From ChocPot-Mid sp043804925 (GTDB taxonomy: Bacteria; Bacteroidota; Ignavibacteria; Kapaibacteriales; UBA2268), in the NCBI GenBank assembly GCA_043804925.1, contig JAZDIP010000007.1:1-64000 (forward strand): DNA of 64,000 bases. The letters are read 5' to 3'. A program made the translations under genes and the position numbers. Positions 1 to 9,916 of this stretch are shown here, in pieces. The notes beneath the pieces are model-generated. The model was not told the origin of the DNA and searched no databases. It saw only the letters and a program-made list of their open reading frames with translations. The stretch's first letter is position 1. Each line of letters begins with the position of its first letter.

Positions 1-1
1 A

Positions 2-184
2 ATAATTTATCATATTGGAAGCTATACTCCCCAAGAAAATGAATCTAAACCTAGAATAATTAAAATCGAACAAAACAGTTCATATTTTAATGATAATTTA
101 TATATTTCTTATATTAATGAAACACCACCAAGTTCAATAAAGTCAAGAACATGGTGGAAGGTAAAATGGCTATTAACTTACTAA
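2..184 (+). CDS. C-terminal fragment of an unidentified protein (cut by window start)
   Basis: An open frame runs from the window edge to TAA at 182-184 and gives 60 residues. It ends in a Trp/Lys-rich stretch (TWWKVKWLLTY). The reading frame is clear of stops and lies in the same direction as the next gene, 18 bp away. The product cannot be named from this tail. Confidence 0.45.
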   Translation: MIYHIGSYTPQENESKPRIIKIEQNSSYFNDNLYISYINETPPSSIKSRTWWKVKWLLTY

Positions 185-202
185 TTCATTTAAAGGTATT
201 TT

Positions 203-475
203 ATGTATAAAACAATTTCTCTAATAATAATTTTATTATCTACATTCCTTTTAAATTCTTGCATGGACGATGAAGAATGTAAAGATCAACTTACTGAATG
301 TGAAACACTGATTGAGGATTTACAAACAGAGAATTATGAGCTGAAATCAATGGTTGATGATCAAGAAGAAGAAATAATAAGATTGAAATCAGAAGTTGAT
401 GACTTAGAATCCCGTAACTCTGAACTAGAAAGTGAACTTGATGATTGCAGAAGCAACTCAAATTATTATGAGTAG
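203..475 (+). CDS. Small coiled-coil lipoprotein
   Basis: This 90-residue protein has a hydrophobic signal (residues about 4-18) ending in a lipobox LLNSC, so Cys20 is the likely lipidated residue. The rest is acidic and heptad-like (repeated L/E/D pattern, residues about 28-85), predicting a coiled coil like those of Lpp-type or cell-wall-spanning lipoproteins. AAAGG lies upstream of the ATG. Its role is unknown. It precedes the restriction-modification genes but shows no obvious link to them. Confidence 0.6.
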   Translation: MYKTISLIIILLSTFLLNSCMDDEECKDQLTECETLIEDLQTENYELKSMVDDQEEEIIRLKSEVDDLESRNSELESELDDCRSNSNYYE

Positions 476-600
476 TATAGATAAAGATTACCTCTTTTTT
501 CCTTAAATTACTGTTTCTCTAATTTGTTAATTTAGTATTTTTTGTTCTATATGGCACAAAAAGAAGCTAATTTTTTAAAATGTTAATAATCGGAAATAAA

Positions 601-1806
601 ATGGATACTACTCAACACAACAAAATAGTCAGCTTTATTTGGAGTATAGCTGATGATTGCCTAAATGGTAAATACGTTAAAAAAGATTATGGTGACGTTA
701 TTCTTCCTATGACAGTAATTAGAAGATTAGATATTCTTCTTGAATCAACGAAAGAGAAGGTTTTAAAAGTTAAGCAAGACCTTGACAAGAAAAAAATTAT
801 CAATCAGTATCCCATCTTGTGTCAAGTAACCGGACAGGCTTTCTATAATTCAAGTCCATTTTTATTAAAAGATTTGAGGTCTAAAGGTTCACATCAAACT
901 CTCAAAGCCGATTTCGAAACTTATCTTGATGGTTTCTCTGATAATGTGCAAGATATTATAGAAAAATTTCAATTTAGGAATCAGATAAAAATTTTAAGTA
1001 ATGCTGACAGACTTCATAGTGTTATTGGAAAATTTACAGATTACGAAATAAATCTTAGTTCTGAACCTGTTTTTGATGCAAATGGTAAAATTATAAAACC
1101 CGGTCTTGATAATCATTCAATGGGCACAATTTTCGAAGAATTACTAAGAAGATTTAATGAAGAAAGCAATGTAGAAGCTGGAGCTCACTTTACACCAAGA
1201 GATATTATCAAATTGATGTCAAATATCATATTTCTGCCTATAGAAAAACAAATAGAATCGGGAACCTACCTAATTTATGATGGTGCTTGTGGTACAGGTG
1301 GCATGCTGTCATTAACTGAAAAATCATTATTAGAAATTGCTAAAGGACATAACAAAGAAGCTTCCATACATCTTTATGGTCAGGAATCATTAGATAAAAT
1401 TTATGCAATAGCCAAAGCAGATATGCTGTTAAAAGGTGAAGGTAGTGAAGCAGATAATATAAAATTTGGTTCTACATTATCAAATGACCATTTTCGCTCT
1501 CACAAGTTTGATTTCATGGTTTCTAATCCACCATATGGAATTAGTTGGAAGGATGATTTGGAATTAATGGGTGGAAAAAACGATATGCAAGATCCACGTT
1601 TCATTATCACATATAACGGTGACCCGGAATATAAAATGCTTCCTCGTTCAAGTGATGGTCAGCTACTGTTTCTGGTTAATATGATTTCCAAAATGAAACA
1701 TAACACGAAACTTGGTAGCCGTATTGCGGAAGTTCATAACGGTTCATCTTTATTTACCGGTGATGCCGGACAAGGTGAAAGTAATATTAGAAGATGGATT
1801 ATTTAA
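601..1806 (+). CDS. hsdM: Type I restriction-modification DNA methyltransferase HsdM, N-terminal part ending at a premature in-frame TAA
   Basis: HsdM transfers a methyl group from AdoMet to adenine in the site chosen by HsdS. The start MDTTQHNKIVSFIWSIADD matches the usual HsdM N-terminus, so ATG 601 is preferred to ATG 580. The AdoMet-binding motif (YDGACGTGGM) is encoded near 1278-1307 and the catalytic NPPY motif at 1525-1536. The frame stops at TAA 1804-1806, just after IRRWII, where the family normally continues with a Glu codon; the next codons in the same frame continue HsdM without a break. A single change of a GAA codon to TAA explains this. As read, the product keeps both catalytic motifs but lacks the C-terminal part needed for the complex. 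Sequencing error is the alternative. Confidence 0.85.
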   Translation: MDTTQHNKIVSFIWSIADDCLNGKYVKKDYGDVILPMTVIRRLDILLESTKEKVLKVKQDLDKKKIINQYPILCQVTGQAFYNSSPFLLKDLRSKGSHQTLKADFETYLDGFSDNVQDIIEKFQFRNQIKILSNADRLHSVIGKFTDYEINLSSEPVFDANGKIIKPGLDNHSMGTIFEELLRRFNEESNVEAGAHFTPRDIIKLMSNIIFLPIEKQIESGTYLIYDGACGTGGMLSLTEKSLLEIAKGHNKEASIHLYGQESLDKIYAIAKADMLLKGEGSEADNIKFGSTLSNDHFRSHKFDFMVSNPPYGISWKDDLELMGGKNDMQDPRFIITYNGDPEYKMLPRSSDGQLLFLVNMISKMKHNTKLGSRIAEVHNGSSLFTGDAGQGESNIRRWII

Positions 1807-2562
1807 AACGACTGGTTAGAAGCAATTATAGCCCTGCCTGAAAACATGTTTTATAACACCGGTATAGCTACCTATATTTGGTTACTTTCAAATAGAAAAT
1901 CTAAATTAAGAAAGGGAAAAGTTCAATTAATTGATGCTACTTCCTTTTCTGTTCCATTAAGAAAAAATCTTGGTAAGAAGAACTGTGAATTTTCAGATGA
2001 ACAAATCAATCAAATCTGTAAATTAATTGCGAATCCAAAAGATACAGAAATATCAAAAATATTTCCCAATGAAGCGTTTGGATATTACAAAGTTACTGTT
2101 GAAAGACCTCTCAAGCTTAAAGGTATTGACCCGGAGAAAGCTTATTCAGCAAAGGAGGTCAAGGAACTCATTCAGATTGGTAACAAAGATGAGAATGGTA
2201 TTCCTGTTATCTGCAGGATTCACAAATCCACAAAACCAAACCCGCTTAATGGTTTATTCGAAAAAGTAATCAAAGGAAAGAAATGTGCAGTTGAATATTT
2301 CACTGATACCGAATTAAAAGACACTGAACAAATCCCTCTACTTGAAGATGGAGGTATTGAAGCTTTCTTTAAACGAGAAGTATTACCTTATGTTCCTGAT
2401 GCCTGGATTGATAATACTAAAACAATCATTGGTTATGAAATCTCATTTACCAAGCACTTTTATAAACCAGTGCTAATGCGTTCTCTAAAAGAAATAACCG
2501 CAGATATTGTTACCTTGGAGAAAGAAACGGATGGATTATTAAAAACTATTATAGGAATCTAA
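1807..2562 (+). pseudogene. hsdM: HsdM C-terminal part, in frame after the premature stop
   Basis: Reading on from the TAA in the same frame gives NDWLEAIIALPENMFYNTGI, the conserved HsdM segment after the target-recognition-associated region, and then the helical C-terminal domain to TAA 2560-2562. An internal ATG at 1846 could restart translation, but it has no clear ribosome binding site and lies inside conserved sequence. Taken with the preceding segment, the gene has normal HsdM length (about 650 residues). Either the gene is broken by one nonsense substitution, or readthrough or reinitiation makes two pieces. Confidence 0.8.
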
Positions 2563-2563
2563 T

Positions 2564-4663
2564 ATGAAAGCAATAGAATCTAAACTCTTTAGTTTTTTAA
2601 AAAAATCACCACAATTCGTTATACCAATTTATCAGCGTACTTATAGTTGGACAGATAAGGAATGTCGTCAATTATGGGAGGATATTCTACGAACAGGAAA
2701 AAATGATAAAATCACTTCTCATTTTATTGGTTCTATTGTGTATATAGAAAAAGGTTTATATAGTGTGACAAATCAAGAACCATTACTTGTAATTGACGGA
2801 CAACAACGACTGACAACCATTTCAATTATAATCGAATGTTTAGCACGATATCTGAAAGAAAGTGAACCTGTAGATGGCTTTTCACAGAAGAAACTTCGAG
2901 AATATTATCTTCTGAACTCACTTGAAAATGGCGAAAAGAGGTATAAAGTCCTTCTTACTCAAACCGACAAAGATACACTTATAGCCATTTTTGATCAAAA
3001 ACCTTATCCAAAAGAATACTCAATACGAGTTGCAGAAAATTACAAATTATTTGAAAAATGGATTAATGAATCCAATGATCAGATTGAAACTATTTGCCAT
3101 GGTTTGGCAAAACTTATTATCGTTGATATTTCTCTAAGCCGAGATCAGGACAATCCCCAATTAATTTTTGAGAGTCTTAATTCAACTGGGAAAGAACTTA
3201 GTCAAGCAGATTTAATTCGAAATTATATTCTAATGGGTCTTGAACCACATATCCAGGTTCAACTATACAATACCTATTGGAGACCAATGGAAATTGAGTT
3301 TGGACAGTTGGCATATACAAGTTATTTTGATAGTTTTATGAGACATTATCTTACTTTCAAGACAGGTGAAATACCAAATATTCGGGAAGTATATGAAGCC
3401 TTTAAATTATATTCTCGGAAACCAGACATTTCCGAATTAGGAGTTGAATCCTTTGTTTCTGATATTAAAACCTTCGCACATTATTTCTGTGCTATGGCAT
3501 TGGGAGCCGAAACCGATACTGACTTAAAAGATGCCTTTCATGACCTAAGGGAACTAAAGGTAGATGTTGCATACCCTTTCCTTCTCGAAATATATCATGA
3601 TAAAGAGGAAGGCATTCTTTCAAAATCCGATTTTTTAAATATTGTTCGGCTGTTAGAATCCTATGTGTTTCGCCGTTCAGTATGTGCTATACCAACAAAT
3701 TCCATGAATAAAACTTTTGCTACAATTACTCGCTTAATAAAAAAAGAGAGTTATGTGGAAAGTATTCAAGCATATTTTCTTCTACTTCCTTCGTATAGAC
3801 GGTTCCCCAATGATGATGAATTTAAGCGTAATTTCCAGACCAAAGATATTTATAATTTCCGGAATAAATCCTATTGGTTAAGACGAATGGAAAATTCTAA
3901 CAGAAAGGAGCGAATTGTTGTCAGCGAGTATACAATAGAACATATAATGCCTCAGAATAATGTTGTTTCAGAAGCTTGGAAAGCCGATCTTGGAAATGAT
4001 TGGGAGGGTATACATAAAACCTTGCTGCATACACTCGGTAATTTAACTTTGACAGGATATAATCCTGAATATAGTGATAATAGCTTTCAGTTTAAAAGAG
4101 ACTTAGTACCCGGTGGGTTTAAAGAAAGTCCACTCCGATTAAATAAAGGATTAGCTGATATTCCAAAATGGGACGAGAGTGCTATTAAAGATCGGGCAAA
4201 CAGACTTAGTGAGGATTCTTTGACAATTTGGGAGTCCCCAAAATTAGACGACAGTGTGTTAGAAAATTACAAACCTAAGAAGGAAGGTACTGGATACGAT
4301 ATTAATCAATTCCCTTTCTTACAGTCAGAACCATTAAAAATTTTATTTGAAGAATTCCGTAGGGAAGTTCTCGCTATTAACCCCTGTGTCGTTGAAGATT
4401 TTCTTAAACTATATGTTGCCTATAAAGCTGAGACAAATTTTGTTGATATAATTCCTCAATCAAAAAGGTTGCGTCTAACACTAAATATGGCATTTCATGA
4501 AATTTACGATCCTAAGGGATTATGTAAAGATGTTTCAAGTCTTGGTCGTTGGGGTAATGGCGATGTGGAAGTTATTTTATCGAACCTTGATCAATTGCCT
4601 TATGTGTTAAGTCTTGTACGTCAATCATTTGATAAACAAATGAACAATGGAGAAGTGTTTTAA
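2564..4663 (+). CDS. DUF262-DUF1524 (GmrSD-like) protein with C-terminal DUF5655-like domain
   Basis: This 699-residue protein has the DUF262 signatures IPIYQRTYSW (about residue 20) and VIDGQQRLTT (about 78), the NTPase/ParB-like half of GmrS. A DUF1524 His-Me-type nuclease motif follows (YTIEHIMPQN, about 456, and LGNLTLTGYN, about 490). The last 110 residues (PQSKRLRLTL ... LGRWGNGDVEV) look like DUF5655. GmrSD enzymes are modification-dependent (type IV) endonucleases that act on glucosylated hydroxymethylcytosine phage DNA. It starts 1 bp after hsdM and ends just before hsdS, so it is co-transcribed in the type I locus. It likely adds a second layer of defence against modified DNA. The fold assignment is firm; the substrate is inferred. 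Confidence 0.85.
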   Translation: MKAIESKLFSFLKKSPQFVIPIYQRTYSWTDKECRQLWEDILRTGKNDKITSHFIGSIVYIEKGLYSVTNQEPLLVIDGQQRLTTISIIIECLARYLKESEPVDGFSQKKLREYYLLNSLENGEKRYKVLLTQTDKDTLIAIFDQKPYPKEYSIRVAENYKLFEKWINESNDQIETICHGLAKLIIVDISLSRDQDNPQLIFESLNSTGKELSQADLIRNYILMGLEPHIQVQLYNTYWRPMEIEFGQLAYTSYFDSFMRHYLTFKTGEIPNIREVYEAFKLYSRKPDISELGVESFVSDIKTFAHYFCAMALGAETDTDLKDAFHDLRELKVDVAYPFLLEIYHDKEEGILSKSDFLNIVRLLESYVFRRSVCAIPTNSMNKTFATITRLIKKESYVESIQAYFLLLPSYRRFPNDDEFKRNFQTKDIYNFRNKSYWLRRMENSNRKERIVVSEYTIEHIMPQNNVVSEAWKADLGNDWEGIHKTLLHTLGNLTLTGYNPEYSDNSFQFKRDLVPGGFKESPLRLNKGLADIPKWDESAIKDRANRLSEDSLTIWESPKLDDSVLENYKPKKEGTGYDINQFPFLQSEPLKILFEEFRREVLAINPCVVEDFLKLYVAYKAETNFVDIIPQSKRLRLTLNMAFHEIYDPKGLCKDVSSLGRWGNGDVEVILSNLDQLPYVLSLVRQSFDKQMNNGEVF

Positions 4664-4664
4664 T

Positions 4665-6044
4665 ATGAAACCATACCCTAAATACAAACCCTCTAATATT
4701 CCTTGGCTCGGCGATGTGCCGGAGCATTGGGATGTGAGAAGATTAGGCTCTTTTTTTGCCGAAAGAACCGAAAAGGTTAGTGACAAAGATTATCCCCCAT
4801 TGTCGGTTACAAAAAATGGTATCATGCCACAACTTGCAAATGCTGCTAAATCAAATGATGGTGATAATAGAAAAAAAGTTTGCAAAGGTGATTATGTAAT
4901 TAATAGTAGAGCAGATAGAAAAGGTTCATCAGGTTTATCAAAGTATGACGGCTCAATATCCTTAATTAATACTGTTTTAATAATAAAAAATATTGATGAA
5001 ATATTCTCTCATAGAATTTTAAAATCTTTTCCATTTGTTGAGGAATTTTATAGAGTTGGAAAAGGAATTCACAATGATCTTTGGTCTACACAATATTCGG
5101 AAATGAGGAAGATAATGTTTCCTCAGCCTCCAATCTATGAACAGCACCAAATCGCTCGTTTCCTCGACTGGAAAATAACAATGATAAATAAATTCATCAA
5201 AGCAAAAAAGCGAATTATTGAACTGCTGAAGGAACAAAAGCAAGCAATAATAAATGATGCCGTAACAGGTAAAATTGACGTCCGCACCGGCAAGCCATAT
5301 TCCAAATACAAACCAAGCAGTGTGGAGTGGCTTGGAGATATTCCGGAGAAGTGGGAAGTGAGGAGATTAGGATCATTAGGGATTTTCTCAAAAGGAAATG
5401 GGGTATCTCGTTCTGATCTTGTTGAAAACGGAGTTCCTGTTATATTGTATGGTGATATTTATACAAAGTATAATTATAAAATTGATGAAATTGTAAATAA
5501 AATATCATCAGAAACTTCTCAAAATTCTTTATCCATTTATAACGGATATTTATTAATGACAGCTTCTGGGGAAACAAAAGAAGATATTGGAAAATGTGTC
5601 GTTTATGTTGGCACTGTTACTGCTTTTGCTGGAGGCGATTTAATTATATTTAAACAAGATTATTGCAATAGCACTTACTTAAGCTATGCTTTAAATAGCA
5701 CATCCTCAATAACTCAAAAAGCAACAAAATCAAAAGGAGATATAATAGTACATCTTTACCCTTCCCAATTGAAAAATATTAAAATTACATTTCCAAGTTT
5801 AAGGGATCAATTGACCATTGTAAAATTTATTGAATCAAATATCAATAGGATTGACAACGCAATTAAAAATATTGTTAATGAATTATTTCTTGTTAAGGAA
5901 TACAAAGACCGTCTGATTGCCGATGCGGTAACGGGTAAAGTAGATATAAGAAAAATAAAAGTACCGGAACAAATCGAAGTTGTTGAAGAAGAAGTCATTG
6001 AGGAGGAAGTTGAAGAATTAACTGACATAGACGAGGAGGAATAA
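4665..6044 (+). CDS. hsdS: Type I restriction-modification specificity subunit HsdS
   Basis: HsdS recognises the bipartite DNA target for the HsdMS methylase and HsdRMS nuclease. Two half-proteins are visible, each opening with a YKPS..WLGD.PE.W.VRRLG block (start of the protein and about residue 211) and each closing with a conserved helix ending DAVTGK.D.R (about 199-207 and 418-426). Between them lie two different target-recognition domains, so an asymmetric bipartite site is expected. The tail is very acidic (runs of E). I chose ATG 4665 because GGAGAAG sits about 9 bp upstream and homologues begin MKPYPKYKPS; an upstream ATG at 4647 overlaps the previous gene. No inverted repeats for phase-variable shuffling were seen. 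Confidence 0.9.
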   Translation: MKPYPKYKPSNIPWLGDVPEHWDVRRLGSFFAERTEKVSDKDYPPLSVTKNGIMPQLANAAKSNDGDNRKKVCKGDYVINSRADRKGSSGLSKYDGSISLINTVLIIKNIDEIFSHRILKSFPFVEEFYRVGKGIHNDLWSTQYSEMRKIMFPQPPIYEQHQIARFLDWKITMINKFIKAKKRIIELLKEQKQAIINDAVTGKIDVRTGKPYSKYKPSSVEWLGDIPEKWEVRRLGSLGIFSKGNGVSRSDLVENGVPVILYGDIYTKYNYKIDEIVNKISSETSQNSLSIYNGYLLMTASGETKEDIGKCVVYVGTVTAFAGGDLIIFKQDYCNSTYLSYALNSTSSITQKATKSKGDIIVHLYPSQLKNIKITFPSLRDQLTIVKFIESNINRIDNAIKNIVNELFLVKEYKDRLIADAVTGKVDIRKIKVPEQIEVVEEEVIEEEVEELTDIDEEE

Positions 6045-6046
6045 TT

Positions 6047-6808
6047 ATGAAAGTAACTTTTGATTCAAACAACTGGTTCAAAATAGCACAGCCAGAACGA
6101 TTTCCAAAACATACAGAATCTTTGGAAAAAATAAAAAATGCAATCGAAATTGGAGATATCATTCCTTATATCTCAGAAACGATTTTTACTTTAGAAATAA
6201 TTCAAAGAAAGGATAGAAAAGCTTTCTTTGAGACCTATAAACCAAATATCAACATCAAAGATGAAATGACTGATGATGGTGTAATCAAAATCTCTTTTGA
6301 AATAGGACATGGTAACAAGTTGAGCTTAACCAAGAATCCAATTTTAAAAGAGCTTTTTGAAAAATCTAAAAACTTAGGATTTAGGATTGGCGTTCTTCCT
6401 AGAATTGCAGGTTTGATAAATTACGATATAGAAGAATATAAATACTTGATTGAAGATCTTACAAGATATCAAAATGAAGTTTTTGAAGTGGGCAAAAAAA
6501 TTGAAGACAAAGGTGCTGGATTTTCTCAAATCAAAGCGATAGGTGAAGCATACGATAATAATTGGGTTAAGGGTTTAGCCTTAACACCAAATTCTGAAAC
6601 TGAGAGAATAGCTGATGCAGTCGCAGAATGGGCTGATGGTGATTCAGTTGCAGTAAGTATAGCTTTGGGCTGTGATTATTTCTGTACAAGTGATATAGCT
6701 AAAAAAGCTGGCTCTGCTTCTGTCCTAAGTAGTGTGAACCTTAAATGGTTGCATAATGATTATGGATTCAATGTAATTTCTCCTGAGGATTTAGCAAGGA
6801 GTCTATAA
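6047..6808 (+). CDS. Hypothetical protein, possibly PIN-like nuclease, within the type I locus
   Basis: This 253-residue protein begins 3 bp after hsdS with a strong GAGGAGG upstream, so it is part of the operon. The N-terminus has an early acidic strand (TFDSNNWF) and the C-terminus has a strand-Asp-helix pattern (GCDYFCTSD, then FNVISPEDLARSL) that resembles the ends of PIN-domain ribonucleases. Other acidic residues lie in between (residues about 185-200: AVAEWADGDS). I do not recognise the family with certainty. The position between hsdS and hsdR suggests an accessory or abortive-infection role, which is inference. Confidence 0.55.
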   Translation: MKVTFDSNNWFKIAQPERFPKHTESLEKIKNAIEIGDIIPYISETIFTLEIIQRKDRKAFFETYKPNINIKDEMTDDGVIKISFEIGHGNKLSLTKNPILKELFEKSKNLGFRIGVLPRIAGLINYDIEEYKYLIEDLTRYQNEVFEVGKKIEDKGAGFSQIKAIGEAYDNNWVKGLALTPNSETERIADAVAEWADGDSVAVSIALGCDYFCTSDIAKKAGSASVLSSVNLKWLHNDYGFNVISPEDLARSL

Positions 6809-6955
6809 TAATTATCGAGACATTAATAGAACAATTACAATATAATTTGCTTGACTGTTGTTTGATTGAAAGAGATTATTTATCGGTCAATATTTCGTAA
6901 GTTGTTAAAAATGAAAATATTACTTATTTGATGGTTATTTGATTGGAGTACAAAA

Positions 6956-9916
6956 ATGACTGATTTTAGTGAAAAAAAGTTTGAAGAAATTATTTCAGAT
7001 TCCCTTGTTAACGAATTAGGTTATATTAAGGGAAGTTCTGCTGATTATGATAAAAGCTTTGCGATTGACTTAGCAATGTTGAGCCAATTCTTGGAACAGA
7101 CACAACCCAAAATTGCCGAGTCAGTTGACATTAAAAACGACAGCAATACAAGACAAAAGTTTCTTAATCGAATTCACAGAGATATAACTAATAATGGGAT
7201 TATTGATGTATTACGTAATGGTATAAATCATGGACCACATAAAATAGAACTATTTTATCAAACACCATCAGAAGGAAATATTAAGACTAAGGAACTATTC
7301 GAAAAAAATATTTTTAGCATTACCCGGCAGTTACATTATAGCAACAATCAAACTAAAAATTCGATTGATTTGTGTTTATTCATTAATGGACTTCCCATTA
7401 TAACATTCGAATTAAAAAACAATCTTACTAAACAAACAGTAGATGATGCAGTCCGGCAGTACAAAAACACCAGAGATTCAAGGGAACTACTATTCCGTTT
7501 CCGAAGATGTATTGTTCATTTTGCACTTGATGAACATAGAATTCAAATGTGTACTCATCTTAAAGACAAAGAATCATGGTTTCTTACATTCGACAAAGGT
7601 TTCAATGATGGTGCCGGCAATCCGCAAAATCCAAATGGTTTTGATACAGATTATCTTTGGAAAGAAATTTTAAATAAAGGTAGTCTTTCTAATATCATTG
7701 AAAAATTTGCAGGTACTTTTACAAAAGAAGATAAAAAGACGAATAAAAAGAAAATTGAACAAATCTTTCCAAGATACCATCAACTGGATGTAGTAAGAGA
7801 ACTTCTAAAAAATGTTCGGGTAGACGGTGTCGGGAAAAAATATTTAATCCAACATTCTGCTGGAAGTGGTAAAAGTAATTCGATAACCTGGTTAGCTCAT
7901 CAATTGGTAGGTTTACGAAAGGATGACAAAGAAATTTTCGATTCAATTATTGTTGTAACAGATAGAAAAATCTTGGATAAGCAGTTAGCAGAAAATATAA
8001 AGAAATTTGCTCAAGTATCCGACATTGTTGGAGCTGTAAAAGAAGGGTCTGCACAGTTAAAAGACTTCATTCAATCCGGGAAAAAAATCATCATATCTAC
8101 TATTCAAAAATTTCCTTACATTCTTGATGAAATAGGTGATGATCATAGAAACCGTAATTTTGCAATAATTATAGACGAAGCACATTCAAGTCAGGGAGGT
8201 CGAGCTTCTACTAAAATGCACATGGTACTTGCAGAACCAACTTATAATTATTCAGCAGGTGAAGAAGATGTAATTGATGTTGAAGATTTGATTAACGATC
8301 TCATTGAAAAAAAGAAAATGTTGTCAAATGCTAGTTACTTTGCGTTTACTGCTACACCTAAAGCTAAGACTTTACAGGTATTCGGTACTCCCGTCACTTA
8401 TGGAGACCAAATAAAATATGTTGCTTTTCATAATTATACAATGAAGCAAGCTATTGAGGAAGGTTTTATCCTTGATGTATTACAAAACTACACACCCGTA
8501 TATAGCTATTATAAACTAATAAAGGCAATTGAAGAAGACCCGGAATATGATACAAAAAAAGCAAAAAAGAAATTAAGACATTATGTAGAATCCCATAAGT
8601 ATGCAATTAGACAGAAGGCAGAAATAATGGTTGACCACTTTCTTGATAATGTTATAGGAAAATACAAAATAGGTGGTCAGGCACGTGCTATGGTGGTATG
8701 TAGTGGCATTGAACGAGCAATTCAATATTATTATGCTATCTCAGATTATTTACTTAACGAAAGGCACAGTCCTTATAAAGCCATCGTTGCTTTTTCAGGA
8801 GAACACGATTATATTGGAGAAAAACTTACTGAAACAAATATCAACCAATTCCCAAGCAAAGATATTCCTGATAATTTTGAAAAGGAACCTTATCGTTTTC
8901 TTATTGTTGCCGATAAATTCCAAACTGGTTTCGACCAACCTTTACTTCACACAATGTATGTTGATAAACAATTAGCAGGAATTAAAGCTGTACAGACTTT
9001 ATCTCGTTTGAACAGAGCACATCCACAGAAAACCGATACTTTCATATTGGACTTCATGAACACAACTGAAGTTATTCAGTTTGCTTTCGAAGATTATTAT
9101 CGTTCGACAATATTGAGCGATGAACTCGATCCGGATATCCTTCATGATTTAAAATTGAAATTGGATAAACATCAAGTATATACTCAAGTTCAAGTTGATA
9201 ATTTAGTAGAGATGTTTTTAATTAATGCTGAACGGGATAAATTTGAACCGATACTTTCAATATCTATTCATAACTATATTTCTAACCTGAATGAAGATGA
9301 ACAAGTTGATTTTAAATCATCAGCTAAAGCATTTGTTCGCACATATAACTTTCTGTCAACAATACTCCCTTATAACAATATAGAATGGGAAAAGCTGTCA
9401 GTTTTTCTTAATCTGTTAATTCCTAAACTACCGGCACCAAAAGAAGAAGACCTGTCAAAAGGCATACTTGAAACCATTGATATGGAAAGTTATAGAGTTG
9501 AAGTCAAAGAAAAAATAAAGATTACTTTAGAAGATGAAGATGCTGAAATAGACCCTATTCCTGTACAGACAGGTGGTATAATATCGGGACCTGAATTGGA
9601 TTTACTCAGCAATATATTAAAGACTTTTAATGACCAATTCGGAAATATACCTTGGAATGATATTGATAAAATTGCCCAGACTATTAGTGAGGAAATACCT
9701 GTTAAGGTTTCAGCAGATAAGGCTTATCATAATGCAATAATTCAGGGTGATAGACAAAATGCTCGAATAGAACATGACAGGGCTCTTGAAAGAGTTATTG
9801 TTGATATAGCTAATGACCATAATGAACTGTTTAAACAATTTATGGATAATGACAGTTTTCGCAGATGGTTAACAGATACAATATTTACAACAACCTATAA
9901 TCAAAAGGTTATATAA
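6956..9916 (+). CDS. hsdR: Type I restriction endonuclease subunit HsdR
   Basis: HsdR is the ATP-dependent translocase and nuclease of the type I complex. The 986-residue protein has an N-terminal nuclease domain with a PD-(D/E)xK signature (D about 138, then TFELK about 150-154), Walker A HSAGSGKS (about 300), a DEAH-box IIDEAHSSQGG (about 404), motif III FAFTATPKA, and helicase motifs V/VI (DKFQTGFDQP, QTLSRLNRAH). Length and domain order are normal. GGAG lies upstream of ATG 6956. If HsdM really is truncated, this subunit could act without protective methylation unless the complex fails to assemble. Confidence 0.95.
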   Translation: MTDFSEKKFEEIISDSLVNELGYIKGSSADYDKSFAIDLAMLSQFLEQTQPKIAESVDIKNDSNTRQKFLNRIHRDITNNGIIDVLRNGINHGPHKIELFYQTPSEGNIKTKELFEKNIFSITRQLHYSNNQTKNSIDLCLFINGLPIITFELKNNLTKQTVDDAVRQYKNTRDSRELLFRFRRCIVHFALDEHRIQMCTHLKDKESWFLTFDKGFNDGAGNPQNPNGFDTDYLWKEILNKGSLSNIIEKFAGTFTKEDKKTNKKKIEQIFPRYHQLDVVRELLKNVRVDGVGKKYLIQHSAGSGKSNSITWLAHQLVGLRKDDKEIFDSIIVVTDRKILDKQLAENIKKFAQVSDIVGAVKEGSAQLKDFIQSGKKIIISTIQKFPYILDEIGDDHRNRNFAIIIDEAHSSQGGRASTKMHMVLAEPTYNYSAGEEDVIDVEDLINDLIEKKKMLSNASYFAFTATPKAKTLQVFGTPVTYGDQIKYVAFHNYTMKQAIEEGFILDVLQNYTPVYSYYKLIKAIEEDPEYDTKKAKKKLRHYVESHKYAIRQKAEIMVDHFLDNVIGKYKIGGQARAMVVCSGIERAIQYYYAISDYLLNERHSPYKAIVAFSGEHDYIGEKLTETNINQFPSKDIPDNFEKEPYRFLIVADKFQTGFDQPLLHTMYVDKQLAGIKAVQTLSRLNRAHPQKTDTFILDFMNTTEVIQFAFEDYYRSTILSDELDPDILHDLKLKLDKHQVYTQVQVDNLVEMFLINAERDKFEPILSISIHNYISNLNEDEQVDFKSSAKAFVRTYNFLSTILPYNNIEWEKLSVFLNLLIPKLPAPKEEDLSKGILETIDMESYRVEVKEKIKITLEDEDAEIDPIPVQTGGIISGPELDLLSNILKTFNDQFGNIPWNDIDKIAQTISEEIPVKVSADKAYHNAIIQGDRQNARIEHDRALERVIVDIANDHNELFKQFMDNDSFRRWLTDTIFTTTYNQKVI

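Noticed and set aside
2027..2269. Alternative frame inside the hsdM C-terminal part
   Set aside because: It is a shadow of the real hsdM frame, which continues with conserved HsdM sequence.
4680..5370. Repeated block in hsdS as possible phase-variation repeats
   Set aside because: The two copies are in direct orientation, diverged at DNA level, and are the normal duplicated halves of HsdS.
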